From the NCBI RefSeq assembly GCF_028372415.1, contig NC_092873.1, positions 352,966,660 through 353,030,659 on the forward strand: a stretch of 64,000 nucleotides of DNA, written 5' to 3'. A program made the position numbers and the translations under genes. The DNA is from Notamacropus eugenii (taxonomy: Eukaryota; Chordata; Mammalia; Diprotodontia; Macropodidae). Positions 1 through 11,248 of the stretch are shown piece by piece. The notes below the pieces were generated by a model. The model was not told the origin of the DNA. It did not search any database and saw nothing but the letters and a program-made list of their open reading frames with translations. Each line of letters starts with the position of its first letter. The first letter of the stretch is position 1.

Positions 1-235
1 GAGAGAATAATAATAGCTGCTTGTCAAATAATAGTGAATAACAAAGCATTTATCTAGCACTTTAAGATTTGTAAAGCACTTTAAAATATTATCTCATGAC
101 AACCCTGAGAGGCGGATGCTGTTGCTATCCCCATTTTATAGAAATTGAAGTAGTGAGTGTGAGTGACTTACCCAGGGTCACACAGCTAATGAGTGTGTGA
201 GGATGGGCTTGAACTCCAGTTTTCCTGACCCCGCC
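1..235 (-). mobile_element. MIR/CORE-SINE
   Basis: This is a reversed MIR: CTCATGACAACCCTGAG, CCCCATTTTATAGAAATTG, CCCAGGGTCACACAGCTAAT, GGCTTGAACTCCAG. Confidence 0.75.
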
Positions 236-379
236 TGGGTCATCTAAGTGGCTCCAGTAGCACCTACATTGCCTGCTTCCCAGGACTGCTGTGAAGATCA
301 GGTTAAAGAATGTTCATGAAAGCACTTGAAAACCATAAAGATACATCTAAAAGTGAATTCATTATCGTTATTATTGTCA

Positions 380-490
380 AAGGTAGGCTCCTTGAGAACC
401 AGAACCATCTTTTGTCTCTGGGTGGTTGGCATTGAGCATAGGACTTTGCACATGAGAGGTACATAGTAAATATTTATTTAATTGAGTCAT
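380..490 (+). mobile_element. L2 LINE 3' end fragment
   Basis: GGCTCCTTGAGAACCAGAA followed by ACATAGTAAATATTTATTTA is the L2 terminus. Confidence 0.55.
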
Positions 491-664
491 TATATGACTA
501 TAAATAATACATTCATGAGCAGTTGCATGCTCTTAAAGTAAAAACAGGCTCTGCTTTTTTCCAGCAAAGGAAATCTGAGATGCTTCCCTCGAGCCACCCA
601 AATTCATTCCATTCTCAGATAGTCAGGCCAAAGGACCGTGAAGTCTATATTTTCTTCCTAAGTC

Positions 665-815
665 TATTTAAGAAGAGCCTCCTTCATCCTAGGCACTGTG
701 CTGGGTTGTTGGGGATGCAGAGGTAAAAACAAAACATTTCCTGCCCTCAAGCTCACATTCTATTTAGGGGGAACAACATGTACATTGAAAATTAAATACA
801 AAATATGTGTAAATC
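665..815 (-). mobile_element. L2 LINE 3' end fragment
   Basis: TAGGCACTGTGCTGGGTTG and CTGCCCTCAAGCTCACATTC are the reversed L2 end. Confidence 0.6.
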
Positions 816-1039
816 ATAGCGCACTTTCCGTGAAGCTGAGTGATAAGTTGGGGGGGACCTAAAAGGGGAGGTATCCCATGGAGCATGCACAAAGCTGAGG
901 TTCTGCTTAGCTACTTCCAATGTCATATGTTTTCACTAAAAGTCCAAGAGAGAAGCTTCCAAAGTCCCAAGCAACACTTTTCAAAGAGAGGAGGAGAAAT
1001 AGAGTGAGATAAGGTGAAGTCATTTCTCCTAAAGCCAGG

Positions 1040-1620
1040 CTCCTCCTGGCTCAGCATTTATTAAGCTCCTACTATATGCCAGACAACGTGCTAAGTTCTA
1101 GGGACAAGAAAGGCAAAAGGCAGCCCTCACTCTCGTGGGGCTCAGAATCTAATGGGAAACACAACATGCAGACCACTGTGCATGAGCAAGGTATAGACAG
1201 GATAAACTGGGAGTAGTCTCAGAAGGAGGGCACTAAGATTAAGGAGGACCAGGAAAGGTTTTTGGCAGAAGATGGTACTTTAGCTGAGACTTGAGAAGGA
1301 AGCTAGGAAGTAGAAATGAGGGAGAGAATTCCAGCATCCCATCCCCTTCCCCCACCCAGCCCCCCATGAGAGATAACTGGTGAAAATGCCCAGAGTCTGG
1401 AAATGAAGTATCTTATATGAGGAACATCAAGGAGACTAGTGTCACTGTGTCACAGGGTCCTTGGAGGAGAGTAAGGTATGAAAAGACTGGAAAGGGCTGG
1501 GGGGGGGGGGGGGGGCGGGGTAGGAGAGGGGTGCATGAAGGGCTTTAAAAGACAAAAAGAGGATTTTATTTTTGCTCCTGGAGGGCAATAGGGAGCCACT
1601 GGCTCAATGACCAATCCTCT
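1040..1620 (-). mobile_element. L2 LINE 3' portion
   Basis: On the + strand it opens with the reverse complement of the L2 end (CATTTATTAAGCTCCTACTA) and continues through GGGACAAGAAAGGCAAAAGG and GATTTTATTTTTGCTCCTGG. A G17 run (1499-1515) has expanded inside it. Confidence 0.75.
1499..1515. repeat. G17 homopolymer
   Basis: Seventeen G in a row, then CGGGG. Other runs: G13 at 25771-25783, G12 at 33791-33802, G11 at 57863-57873, C10 at 20901-20910. Confidence 0.9.
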
Positions 1621-1929
1621 TTTGCACAAGCCTCCTCATCCTCACATCACCTACCCCTGTCCTGAGCATTGAGAAACCAATGAGAAGCCTCTGGCCCTAC
1701 ATGTACTTAGCAAGAAGTCCACATGTGTCACCACAAGCTGTCTGATATTAGGACCCACTGGAACAGACTGAGGCAGAGGCTCAGTCCCATACACGCTCCA
1801 GGAAACCGCCTCCTGAGCAGTGTCCCAGTCCAACAGATGGGATGGGATCCCCTAATTACTCCCATTATCAAAATAATTTCCCAAGGGAAAGAAAGCATTA
1901 TCAACTCAGGAATCAAAATAATCTTAGAA

Positions 1930-2100
1930 GTGATAGCTCTAGAGCTAAGTTTTAAAGGAAGCTAGAAGGGTAACAAAGCAGTGCATTTCAGACATGGAGG
2001 ACAAAAGCACAGTATGTGAAAGGTAGGCAAGAGCCAGATTGCAGAGGAGAAGGAGGAGGAGTAGTGCTTTATCTTAGAGACAATAGGAAGCCATCAACAA
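1930..2100 (-). mobile_element. L2 LINE fragment
   Basis: GTGCATTTCAGACATGGAGG and GACAATAGGAAGCCATCAAC match inner L2 3' segments in reverse. Confidence 0.5.
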
Positions 2101-2882
2101 ATTTTTTTTTTAATTCACAGAAGATAATAGAAGGGAGTTCAGTAGGAAACATGGACAGCTTTGAAAATAACCTGCTGAATTGTCACTTATTTCGAGGGGA
2201 AAAAATCCTTCTGGGTTTAGATTTGTGGTTGTATGCACAATCCTCTTTTTGTATTCTCCTTTGTATATGGAATCTTACTTAGATTACTTACTTTCTGTAT
2301 GGAATCTTAGTGTTCATTAATTAAACATCTTACTTGGTGTTTGGATTTTTAAAAAAGAAAAGTTGTTGGGTTTTTTTTTTTAAAGAAATTACTGATGAAA
2401 ATTAATTGCCCTACATTCTCTGAACTTAGTTGAGCTGGTCATTGGATCACAGAAAAAGTCTATCAATAAGCCTATGAATGAAGCCTTTCCAATTTAATAG
2501 AACCTGCTAAGTGCTCATACTCCCCTAGCGTAGCTTTCAAGAAGTGAAAATTACCTCAGTTTCATAGTATCTGTGAGAGACGGATATAGGCACTGGCCCT
2601 TTGATTTTATTAGTACAGGGAACTCCCTCCAGTCATATAATAGGTTGTCATCTTCTCTACAATTTATAGTGTTAGAGAGTTGTCTAGAGCAAAAGGACAT
2701 AAGTGGTTTTTCAGTGGTCCTAGGGCCAGCTCTCTATCCACTATACAATTTTACATCACTGCCCTATTGCCTGTGAGTTGTGACTTAAACAGAGTTCTTG
2801 TTTATTCTTAAAGTTAACCATTTATGCAGAAATACATCTCACAATCAGGCACTGAAATAGGGGACTAGTTGCCATACAGACT

Positions 2883-3078
2883 GTATCATAAAATTATAGA
2901 ATTTTAGAGCTGGCAGAGGCATTAGAGGTCATCTAATCCAACATCCTCAGTTTACAAAGGAGAAATATAGGACTCAGAGAGGCCACCAAACCCTATACAG
3001 CCAAGAAGCGTCCGAGCCAGCACAGAACCCAGGTCTTCTGAATTCTAGTCTAATCCACTTTTCACTTTAGCCATCTGC
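2883..3078. repeat. Ancient mammalian interspersed repeat, family unassigned
   Basis: TTTTAGAGCTGGCAGAGGC, GGTCATCTAATCCAACATCC and GAACCCAGGTCTTCTGAATT form a module found again at about 34583-34742 and in decayed form at 15640-15725, 33636-33770 and 41190-41395. Confidence 0.55.
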
Positions 3079-3159
3079 CTCCATATTCTAGGTGTAGGAA
3101 TTTGGTAAGCCTTGCCTCTTTTTTGGGGGGAAGAGGGGGTAATATTCTTCTACTCACAT

Positions 3160-3503
3160 TGATGTTTTTAAATTATTTTCAGTTGTGTCCTACTCTTAGT
3201 GACCCCTTTTGGGAATTTCTTGACAAAGATACTGGAATGGTTTGCCGTTTTCTTCTTCAGCTCATTTCACAGATGAGAAAACTGAGGCAGAATTAATTGG
3301 GCTTTTTTTGACAATGATACTAAAGTGGTTTGCCATTTGCTTCTCTAATTCAATTTACAGATGAAGAAACTGAAGGTTAAGTGACCTTACCCAGGGTCAC
3401 ACAGCCAGTAAGTGTTTGAGGCTAGATTTGAACTCAGAGAAAGATGAGTCTTCCCAACTTCAGGTCTGGTGCTATATCCACTGCACCACCTCTCTGCCCC
3501 CAT
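3160..3503 (-). mobile_element. tRNA-RTE-type SINE with internal duplication
   Basis: This is the main SINE of the window, here reversed. Its 3' half (GACAAAGATACTGGAATGG, GGTTTGCCGTTTTC) appears twice in tandem (about 3222-3292 and 3309-3375) before the tRNA-like head ending CCACTGCACCACCTC. The family has a tRNA-derived head and an RTE-type tail. Confidence 0.75.
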
Positions 3504-3569
3504 GTTGGAGAGCTTACCTCTGTATCATGACAGGATTCTGTTCTTCTATTCCAAGAGTAAAGAAGCAGT

Positions 3570-3760
3570 TTGGCATAGGGCATAGAAGAGTTAGTCTCGG
3601 TTAGCCTCGGAGTCACAAAGACTTCAGTTGGAGACCTGTCTGTGGGATCCACTGGTTGTGTAGTTGCAGCAGGTCAATTAAGCTTCTCAGTGCCACCACA
3701 GAGCCCCCTAAGATTCTCTTTTACAGCAGAGGCCTCAGTGATAATCTTGGTGATTAGGCC
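3570..3760 (+). mobile_element. CORE-SINE, third type
   Basis: AGCAGTTTGGCATAGGGCAT, CTCGGAGTCACAAAGACTTC and AGCTTCTCAGTGCCACCACA form a SINE whose 3' part differs from the main SINE. The copy is degraded at its 3' end. Confidence 0.5.
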
Positions 3761-4224
3761 TGTTATAAATGAAAATGCAGTCATGCTTTTCTCACTGCTT
3801 CTCTCGTATTTTAACAAGCCAGAGTCCCCCAGAATTCATTCAAATCACTCTATGTCTTTGTACTCCCTACATATATGCTTATATGCTTAACTCTATGGCA
3901 AAATGCTGTCATAAGTGTAGTCATTGGTCTTTTTGCTGCCCTCTGTTGTCCTCTCTGGATTGTAACAGTTCCATGTGGTGAGAAATTAAGCCTGGGCTCC
4001 TCCTCTGTCAGAAATGAGAACGTTTAAAGTCATTGGATGTTATGCATTACAAGAGCCTGACAGAGGTCAGGAGTGTCTGCCCTTACCATGCACAGCCCAC
4101 AGCTTTCTTGTAAGAGTCATATTAAAATGTCTTTTCCATGAGAAATAAGAGAGCTAATTCCAGTGGGATTCATATACGCATACATGGACACACACTTCCC
4201 TACCGCCCCATCCCGAGTTTTTTC

Positions 4225-4445
4225 ATTTCAGTACAACAAACATTTATCTTAGTGTTCTAAGAGCCTACTGTGTGTAAGGCTCTGTTCTAGATGCTAGGGA
4301 TATAAAGACAAAGCTACATAACTCCTACCCTGAAAGAGCTTACATTGGGTATGGAGGCAGCGATACTAGATGTACCTAGGTAAATAATATAGGATATATG
4401 GGAGGGAGGGAGGGAGGGAGGGAGGGAAGGAGGGAGGGAGGGAGG

Positions 4446-4512
<67 letters not shown>

Positions 4513-4640
4513 GATAACTAGAGGAATCAGAAAGACCTTGTGCAGAAGATGCTTTGAAGGAAGTATGTGGAAGGCTGAGGTGAGGAGAGAATTTCAGACA
4601 CTTGGATGAAGGCATGGAATTCCAGACAGAGCATTCTCCT
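4225..4640 (-). mobile_element. L2 LINE 3' portion with an internal GGGA/GA microsatellite
   Basis: The reversed L2 end runs up to about 4399 and resumes at 4507 with AAAGACCTTGTGCAGAAGAT. A (GGGA)n tract and a (GA)n tract of about 55 bp lie between (4400-4506). Confidence 0.65.
4400..4506. repeat. (GGGA)n followed by (GA)n microsatellite
   Basis: The GGGA units run to about 4451, with one GGAA variant, then pure GA follows to 4506. The purine strand could form H-DNA. Confidence 0.95.
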
Positions 4641-4984
4641 TCAATGAACTCTCACTGTTATGTATACCCAGAGTCCATGACTGAGTCCCGTTTTCTAGGA
4701 CAGGAAATTAAGATTAAGTTAGTCTGTCATAATTCAAGGCTAGACAGTTCTAGGCTAAACTTGACCAGAGCTTTCATCATGACTTAATTCCTCATTTCTG
4801 GTGCATTCTGTGTTGGCTTTTGACCAGCATGGCCCAAAACTGTCTCAGACACCTGTAAACACCAACCACTACCCACCAATCCACATACCACAGTGACAAA
4901 ATGAGGGTTAAAGATGTAGGACCAGATGTTACACGTGCTGCAGCTAAATGGTGCCTCCTAACTAAGCAGATAGATTTCAAAATG

Positions 4985-5180
4985 GGCCTCGAGTCAGGAA
5001 AACCTGAGTTCAAATACAGCCTCAGACACTTACTGGCGATGTGACCTGGGACAAGTCACTTTGCCTCTGTCTGCCTCAGTTTCCTCAACTGAAAAATGGG
5101 GATAATAACTAGCAAATTAAATATTTGTAAAGCATTTAACAGATGTGCCTGGCTCTTAATAAATGTGTTTTTCCTTCCCT
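4985..5180 (+). mobile_element. MIR/CORE-SINE
   Basis: GCCTCGAGTCAGGAAAACCT, CTCAGTTTCCTCAACTGAAA, AATGGGGATAATAACTAGC and GTGCCTGGCTCTTAATAAAT give a head-to-tail copy. Confidence 0.75.
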
Positions 5181-6143
5181 TCCTCTCATTCTGTCTACTG
5201 ACTTATGCCTTACTCTTTACCATCACCAAGGGTGGGCTGGTTCAGTCCAAAATACATATACCAGTGCTCTTTCCATTATCTCGCTCCCTTAAATACCCTC
5301 CAGGGAAGTACAAATGCCCTTCACTACTCAGTTGAGTTTCCACAGCACCAGTTCTTCAGAAACTGTCCCCAGTATAATCTCTCCCATTCCATGTATCATG
5401 TTACTTGTGGCCCCTTTCAATTCCTGCAGGACCCTATACTCCCTGCACTCATTGGTGGGTGGGGAGACGCCCAAGGAGTCTGGGCATAGTTGGAGTTTGG
5501 AATTCAGGCACATTGACCTTCTCCACACAGCCTCTCATTCATAGAGCCTACTCAGGAGCTAAGAGCTGTCCCCATGTTCTATCCGGCCCAATGGGCATGA
5601 GAACTCCTGCCTTCTAAACCCCCGGATCCTCTCTCACTTTGTGCTATCTAGTGTTTAACCTTTCTGGGTAGAAGAAAATCAATACAAATTCTTCATTGTT
5701 AAGAATCGATGGTTTTCCTGTGGTATCATTGCCATCTACTCTCTCACTGAGAAGCCTAGTAAATCTCTTCAGCTGCTTCTAAGGCTTGGTTTGTCTTCTT
5801 CAGTTGCTTTCATTTTTAATGCAGATCTCTTTGGTTTCCGATCTCCCAGGGACAAGGAAATAAATCCTGGCAGACATGTTTAGGGTCTCCAAATAAGATG
5901 CTGGAAAAGAGCCAGCCCACCCAGGATTTAGTTGTAATGGATGAGGCACCCTCTTGGTTCCTGTTAAAGAGTGGGACCTAAAATTTTGGTATTCATTGTT
6001 GATCACATCAGACAATACCTGGATGAGGGGTGCCCAAGGTAAAACTTCTGTGCAACAATAGATCCCAAAGTGTAAGAATCTAGTCCAGAGTGAATGATTC
6101 CTTACCCAGTTTCATTTACCAGACTTCCTTTCAAATACAGTGA

Positions 6144-6360
6144 GACAGCATAACACAGTGGAAAGAGACCTGGCCTTGAAGCCAGAAAGACTTGAATTCA
6201 GATCCCATCCCTGACACCTGCTGGCTGTGTGACCCTAGCCAGGTCTGGGCAACTGCCTGAGCTTAGAAGCTGTAGAGGAGGTGCCAGCCTGCATTTCCTT
6301 ATCCAGAAGGTCCCTACACCAATGAGATCATAGCCCCTATCCCTATCCATGCATGTTGCA
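6144..6360 (+). mobile_element. CORE-SINE, third type
   Basis: GCATAACACAGTGGAAAGAG, GCTGGCTGTGTGACCCTAGC, AAGCTGTAGAGGAGGTGCCA and CTACACCAATGAGATCATAG. This is the more complete of the two copies of this type seen. Confidence 0.65.
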
Positions 6361-6782
6361 GAGTCAGGCCAGGTAAGTCAGCATTGATATCAGCCAGTGT
6401 TTGGATAGAAGGGATTTCTCTCTCTCTTGCTTACTTACAAAACAAGTGGAATATGCTGCTTGACTTTCTTCTATTAATGGAGAAATGCATTTCATCACAT
6501 TACCAAGTCATATCCTACTGGTGGTGATCTGTAAATATTTAATGTTAGTTAATTATCCCCTCCTCCCACAGTCCTTTGCTCATTCTGTGTGAAACTGCTT
6601 TAATATCTACCTATAGCTGGGCTCCATCCCCACTGTCAGGTTTCCTGAGTATAAATTCAAGCCCAACTTTGCAGTGTCCAGCTAGAAATTAGAGATCTTT
6701 GAAAACAGGTGGTCCTCTATAGACAGATTCAGGAGGTTTTGTGGAGGTTTTTAACCATATAATCTTTCTTCTCTCTCATTAG

Positions 6783-6883
6783 AAAACTATGCCAGTTATT
6801 ATCAGGGGCTATGGGACTGTACCAGCGACCATCCAGATGAGTTGCCCTTCCAGCGAGGTGATGTCATCCGAATCCTGAGCAAG
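6783..6883 (+). CDS. SKAP1: SKAP1 penultimate coding exon, first half of SH3 domain
   Basis: SKAP1 (SKAP55) is a cytosolic adaptor of T cells. It links the T-cell receptor to integrin activation through FYB1/ADAP, which its C-terminal SH3 domain binds. The exon follows a pyrimidine-rich acceptor ending in AG at 6781-6782 and ends at a GTAGGC donor (6884). The first two bases complete a split Glu codon, giving [12 protein letters not shown] and then [16 protein letters not shown]. This is the start of the SH3 fold: the ALYDF-type strand is replaced by YQGLWD, and the acidic RT-loop residues are present. The length is 101 bp: 2 bp plus 33 codons, ending on a codon boundary (phase 0). SKAP2 is excluded because its SH3 end differs and the following exon carries the SKAP1-type C-terminus. 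Earlier exons (PH domain and linker) are outside the window. Confidence 0.95.
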
Positions 6884-7042
6884 GTAGGCAGAGGAGTGTG
6901 GACTGGAGACCAGATATATGTCACTTTTTTGAATCTTGAAAAAATTCCCTCCCATCTAAGTCCATTTTTCATCATAGACAACTCTTCTTATGCCAAAAAA
7001 TATATATACATACATGTATATGTATATATGTATATATATATA

Positions 7043-7490
7043 TGTCTGTCATCTGAGGACAAGCCCACTTCAATTCAGAAAGGTACACATGCACATATAC
7101 ATTATTTATGTCCCATATGTATCATATATTTTATATATTTATATATTACATATGAGGCATCTGGGTGGTAAACTGAATAGAGTGTCAGGCCTGAAGTCAG
7201 GAGTTCAAATCTGGGTTCAGACACTTACTAGCTGTGTGACCCTGGGTAAATCACTTCACCCTGTCTGCCTCAGCTTCCTCATCTGTAAAATGAGCTAGAG
7301 AAGAAAATATTAAACCACTCCAATATCTTTGCCAAGAAAACCCCAAATGAGGTCAGACACAAAGTGTCAGACAAAAGAGTCAGACACAATGGAAACCACT
7401 GAACAATAGTAAATATTATATACGAAACACACACACACATACATATATGTCTTTCTGAATTGAGCAGGACTTGTTCTAAAATGAGAGACA
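7043..7490. repeat. Inverted repeat pair (40 bp arms) flanking a SINE
   Basis: Arm 7043-7082 matches the reverse complement of 7451-7490 at 32 of 40 positions, with 12 identical bases CAATTCAGAAAG at the inner ends. Between them are alternating TA/TG sequence and the SINE. It could be an old palindromic transposon carrying a later SINE. Confidence 0.65.
7154..7408 (+). mobile_element. tRNA-RTE-type SINE
   Basis: A full copy from GAGGCATCTGGGTGGTAAAC to ACTGAACAATAG, lying inside a 40-bp inverted repeat pair (7043-7082 and 7451-7490). Confidence 0.8.
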
Positions 7491-7641
7491 CGTAAATCTG
7501 CTGCTAGGCTTGTGCTCAAAGCCTTTCCCTCTTGGTAGAATCTGCCAGAGCTTATGATCCATTGTAAGACAAGTCTTCAAGAACCCAGGATCTGTCCCTA
7601 ATCCTAATAGTAACATTTACCTCCTAGTGATGTTGTGAGGC

Positions 7642-7910
7642 AGCTAGATGGTGCAGTGAATAGGGCATTGGACCTAGAGCCAGCTAGACCTGAGTTCAAA
7701 TTCAGACTCAGATGCTTACTAGCTATGTGACCCTGGGCAAGTCACTTAACCTCTGTTTACCTCAGTTTTCCCAACTGTGAAATGGGGATAATAGTACTAA
7801 CCTCACTTGGTTAATATAAGAATCAAGTAAGAGTATATTAGTTAAAGCACTTAACACAGCGTCTAGCCCATAGGAGGGGCTCTGTGAATGCTTATTCCCT
7901 TTCCCCTTCT
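7642..7910 (+). mobile_element. CORE-SINE inserted in an older MIR
   Basis: A complete copy runs from GGCAGCTAGATGGTGCAGTG to the A+T-poor end near CTTCTC. The older MIR core is split into 7607-7641 (CTCCTAGTGATGTTGTGAG) and about 7911-7980 (AAAGTGCTTGTATAAATGCT). Confidence 0.7.
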
Positions 7911-8229
7911 CAAATAAGATAACATGTCGATCACATTACAAACGTTAAAGTGCTTGTATAAATGCTCGCTATTATGAGACATTAGAGCAAGATGTTACTG
8001 GAGGGTATAAATGACACACAGAGTAAATTTCCATTTATCCATTACCACTAGGGGAAAGCAAGCTTTGATTAATTGAATATTCTCATTCAGTTTAAATGAG
8101 AGTTACCACCTAGACTGTACACAGATTATAACAATACATCTAAGACCCAGTGATTTTGTCAGTGTGAGAACTGCCTCCATTGAATTGATCATACCCATCT
8201 ATGACTTACAGTCCGGGAGAGCTGCCTGA

Positions 8230-8327
8230 GACTCAGCATGACTTGCCCACAATGTAGCTATGAAGTATTAGCAGTGGGATTTGAACCCAGGCCCAGTACT
8301 CTCTAGCCACTACACCATGTTATCTCT
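8230..8327 (-). mobile_element. MIR fragment
   Basis: CATGACTTGCCCACAATG, GGATTTGAACCCAGGCCC and CCACTACACCATGTTATC form a reversed MIR head. Confidence 0.55.
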
Positions 8328-8335
8328 CCCTACAT

Positions 8336-8514
8336 CACAGGTTCTTAACCTCTTTTGTACTGAGAACCCTTTGTCACTGATTAAACTTATGGCCCTTTTC
8401 TTAGAATAATGGTTTTAAATACATAAATACACAGGACTACAAAACAATTAAATTGAAATCATTATAAAAGTATTGAAAAAAAAGAATTCATGGACCCCAG
8501 ATTAAGAACAACCG
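8336..8514. mobile_element. Non-autonomous hAT-type DNA transposon
   Basis: The ends CACAGGTTCTTAACCT and (reversed) CGGTTGTTCTTAATCT are terminal inverted repeats. An 8-bp target duplication, CCCTACAT (8328-8335) and CTCTACAT (8515-8522), flanks it with one mismatch. This is the hAT signature. Confidence 0.75.
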
Positions 8515-8639
8515 CTCTACATGGATTACCAATTTTTTTATTTGAATTGACTCAACTAAATCTATGCTTTTCATAATTTGATTTTTTGGCTCATTTTTAT
8601 GAAATATAGAATAAAATTACATTTTGCTCTGAAGGTGGT

Positions 8640-11248
8640 AGTTTTAAAAATCTTTTTTTATGTTTACTTTTATTTATTTAATTTTAGATTTCGACATTTA
8701 TTTCCACAAAATTTTGAGTTCCAATTTTTCTCCCCATCTCTCCCCTCTCCTCACCCCATAACACCTTGCATTCTGATTATCCCTTGCCTCAATGTACCCT
8801 CCCTATCACACCTCACGCTTCCCTTATCCCCATCTTCTCTCTTTTCTTGTAGGGCAAGATATATTTCTGTACCCCATTACCTATATTTCTTATTTCCCAG
8901 TTATATGCAATAACAATTCTCAACATTCATTTCTAATACTTTGAATTCCAACTTCTCTCCCTTCCTCCCTCCCCACCCATCCCCACTGAGAAGGCAAGTA
9001 ATTCAGTACAGGCTATATGTGCATTGTTTTGCAAAAGTCTTCCATAATAGTCATGTTATGTAAGACTAACTATATTTTCCTCCATCCTACCAAGTCCCCC
9101 ATTCATTCTATTCCTCCTTTTGACCTTGTCCCTTCCCAAAAGTTTTTACTTCTAATTACTCCCTCCTCCCATTTGCCCTCCCTTCTATCATCCCCTCACC
9201 CCACTTATCCCCTTCTCCCCTACTCTCCTGTGGTGTAAGATAGGTTTTCATACTGAATTGAGTGAGCATGTTATTGCCTCCTTAAGCCATATGTGAAGAG
9301 AGTAAGCTTCACTTTTCCCCTCTCAACTATTCCCTTTTCTCCTCCACTGAACAAGATTTTTCTTATCTCTTTTATGAGTTATAGCCTGCCCCATTCCATT
9401 TCTCCCTTTCTCCTCACAATATATTCCTCTCTCACCCCTTAATTTTATTTTTTATAGATATCATTCCTTCTGATTCAACTCAACTTGTGCTCTTTGTCTG
9501 TGTGTGTGTGTGTGTGTGTGTGATCCCTCCACCTACCCAAATACTGAGAAAAGTCTCAAGAGTTACAAATATTATCTTTCCATGTAAGAATGTAAACAGT
9601 TCAGCTTTAGAAAGTCCTTTATGATTTCTCTTTCCTGTTAACCTTTTCATGCCTTTCTTGATTCTTGTGTTTGAAAGTCAAATTTTCTCTTCAGTTCTGG
9701 TCTTTTCATCAAGAATGCTTGAAAGTCCTCTATATCATTGAATGACCATTTTTTCCCTGAAGTATTATACTCAGTTTTGCTGGGTAGGTGATTCTTGGTT
9801 TTAATCCCAGTTTCTTTGACTTCTGGAATATCCTATTCCAAGCCCTTTGATCCCTTAATGTAAAAGCTGCCAGATCCTGTGTTATCCTGATTGTATTTCC
9901 ACAATACTCAAATTGTTTCTTTCTAGCTGCTTGCAATATTTTCTCCTTGACCTGGGAACTCTGGAATTTGGCTACAATATTCCTAGGAGTTTCTCTTTTT
10001 GGCTCTCTTTCAGGAGGTGATTGGGATTCTTTCAGTGTTTATTTTGCCCTCTGGTTCTAGAATATGAGGGCAGTTTTCCTTGATAATTTCATGAAAGATG
10101 ATGTCTAGGCTCTTTTTTTTTATCATGGCTTTCAGGTAGTCCCATAATTTCTAAATTGTCTCTCCTGGATCTATTTTCCAGGTCAGTTATTTTTTCCAAT
10201 AAGATATTTCACATTATCTTCTATTTTTGTTTTGTAATTTCTTGATTTCTTATAAAGTCATTAGCTTCTATCTGCTTCACTCTCATTTTTAAAGAACTAT
10301 TTTCTTCAGTGAGCTTTTGAACCTCCTTTCTCATTTGACTAATTCTGCTTTTTAAAGCTTTCTTCTCCTTACTGGCTTTTTGGACCTCTTTTTCCAATTA
10401 AGGTAGCCTATTTTTAAAGGTATTATTTTCCTCAGCATTTGTGGGGGTCTCCTTTAGCAAGCTGTTAACTCACTTTTCAAGCTCTTCTATGGCCTGAGAC
10501 CATTGCATATTTATTTTGGAGGTACTGGATGCAGGAACCTGGACTTCCTCTGAGAGTATGCATTGTTCTTCCTCATCCAAAAGGATGGAAGGAAATACTT
10601 CTTCACCAAGAAAGCAATCTTCTATGGTCTTATTTTTTTTTCCTTTTTGGGGCATTTTCCCAGCCAGTTACTTGACTTCTGAATCCTTTGTCAAGAGGGA
10701 GGTCCTAGTGCTCCTCCTCACCCCAGGACCATGGTCAGGGCTGAGATTCAGATCAGCTGCTCAATTTCCCTAGGGGCTTTAGGTGGAGTGCTTCACAAAT
10801 GGACACTGCAGCTGCCACCACCACTGCTCTCCCCTCCGCTACCACCACTGCCACCTGGGGCCGGTGCTGGGGGGGACCTTGCTGTCCTCTCACCTAGTTA
10901 GGAAAGCCATCTCACTGACCTTTGAAGCTTTCTTTGGCGTTTGTGGTTTGAGGGATCTGAGACCCTCCTGCTGCTTCTGGGAATTCTGCCCCAGAGACCT
11001 GTTCCAGTTCTATTCCTCCTGGTGTCACATGGTCAGGGCTGGGCTCCACTCTGTTCTGTATCCCATGCAATAGACCTTTCCTGTTGGCCTTCCAGGTTAC
11101 CTTTGGCTGGAAATCTCCACTCCATTGTTCTGTGGCTTCTGCTGCTCTAGAATTTGTTGAGAGTCATTTTTACAGGTATTTTATGGGCTGTGGGGGAAGA
11201 GCTAGAGTATGTGCGTCTTTCTACTCTGCCATCTTGGCTCTGCCCTCC
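8640..11248 (-). mobile_element. HAL1-type retrotransposon (ORF1-only L1), near full length
   Basis: Read on the - strand the element starts with the L1-like GGAGGGCAGAGCCAAGATGG (end at 11248), continues through a 5' UTR and an L1 ORF1-like region (10655 to about 9650), then a 3' UTR with a TG microsatellite and G-rich polypurine blocks, and ends in an A-rich tail near 8640. There is no reverse-transcriptase ORF2 between ORF1 and the 3' UTR. This is the layout of HAL1 (half-L1), which relies on L1 enzymes. ORF1 is broken by stops and shifts, so this copy is inactive. A related, truncated copy lies at 60459-61622. Confidence 0.85.
9650..10655 (-). pseudogene. HAL1 ORF1 relic (L1 ORF1p-like RNA-binding protein)
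   Basis: The likely start is at 10655 (MPQKGKKNK), with an open stretch down to a stop near 10470. The Lys/Glu-rich stretch that follows (about 10250-10470) suits the coiled coil. RRM-like residues are near 9950-10200, and the C-terminal domain is open at 9936-9730 with the typical IRITQDL, RAWNRIF and ITYPAKLS motifs of L1 ORF1p. Stops and frame changes separate these pieces. The family binds retrotransposon RNA as a trimer; this copy cannot make the full protein. Confidence 0.8.

Larger units (their letters stand above)
1..6782 (+). other. SKAP1: SKAP1 intron upstream of the first visible exon
   Basis: This is intronic sequence by inference, because the first recognisable SKAP1 exon starts at 6783 with a split codon and earlier exons must lie outside the window. 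No earlier SKAP1 exon was recognised. It holds SINE, L2 and microsatellite sequence listed separately. The stretches 2100-2880, 3765-4220, 4645-4980 and 5200-6140 contain nothing I can name. Confidence 0.7.

Noticed and set aside
4400..4506. Possible CRISPR or minisatellite array
   Set aside because: Pure tetranucleotide and dinucleotide repeat without spacers, in a mammalian genome.
8578..9238. Pro/Ser/Phe-rich + strand frames
   Set aside because: Antisense of the purine-rich HAL1 3' UTR. The mirror frames at 60768-61629 come from the other HAL1 copy.
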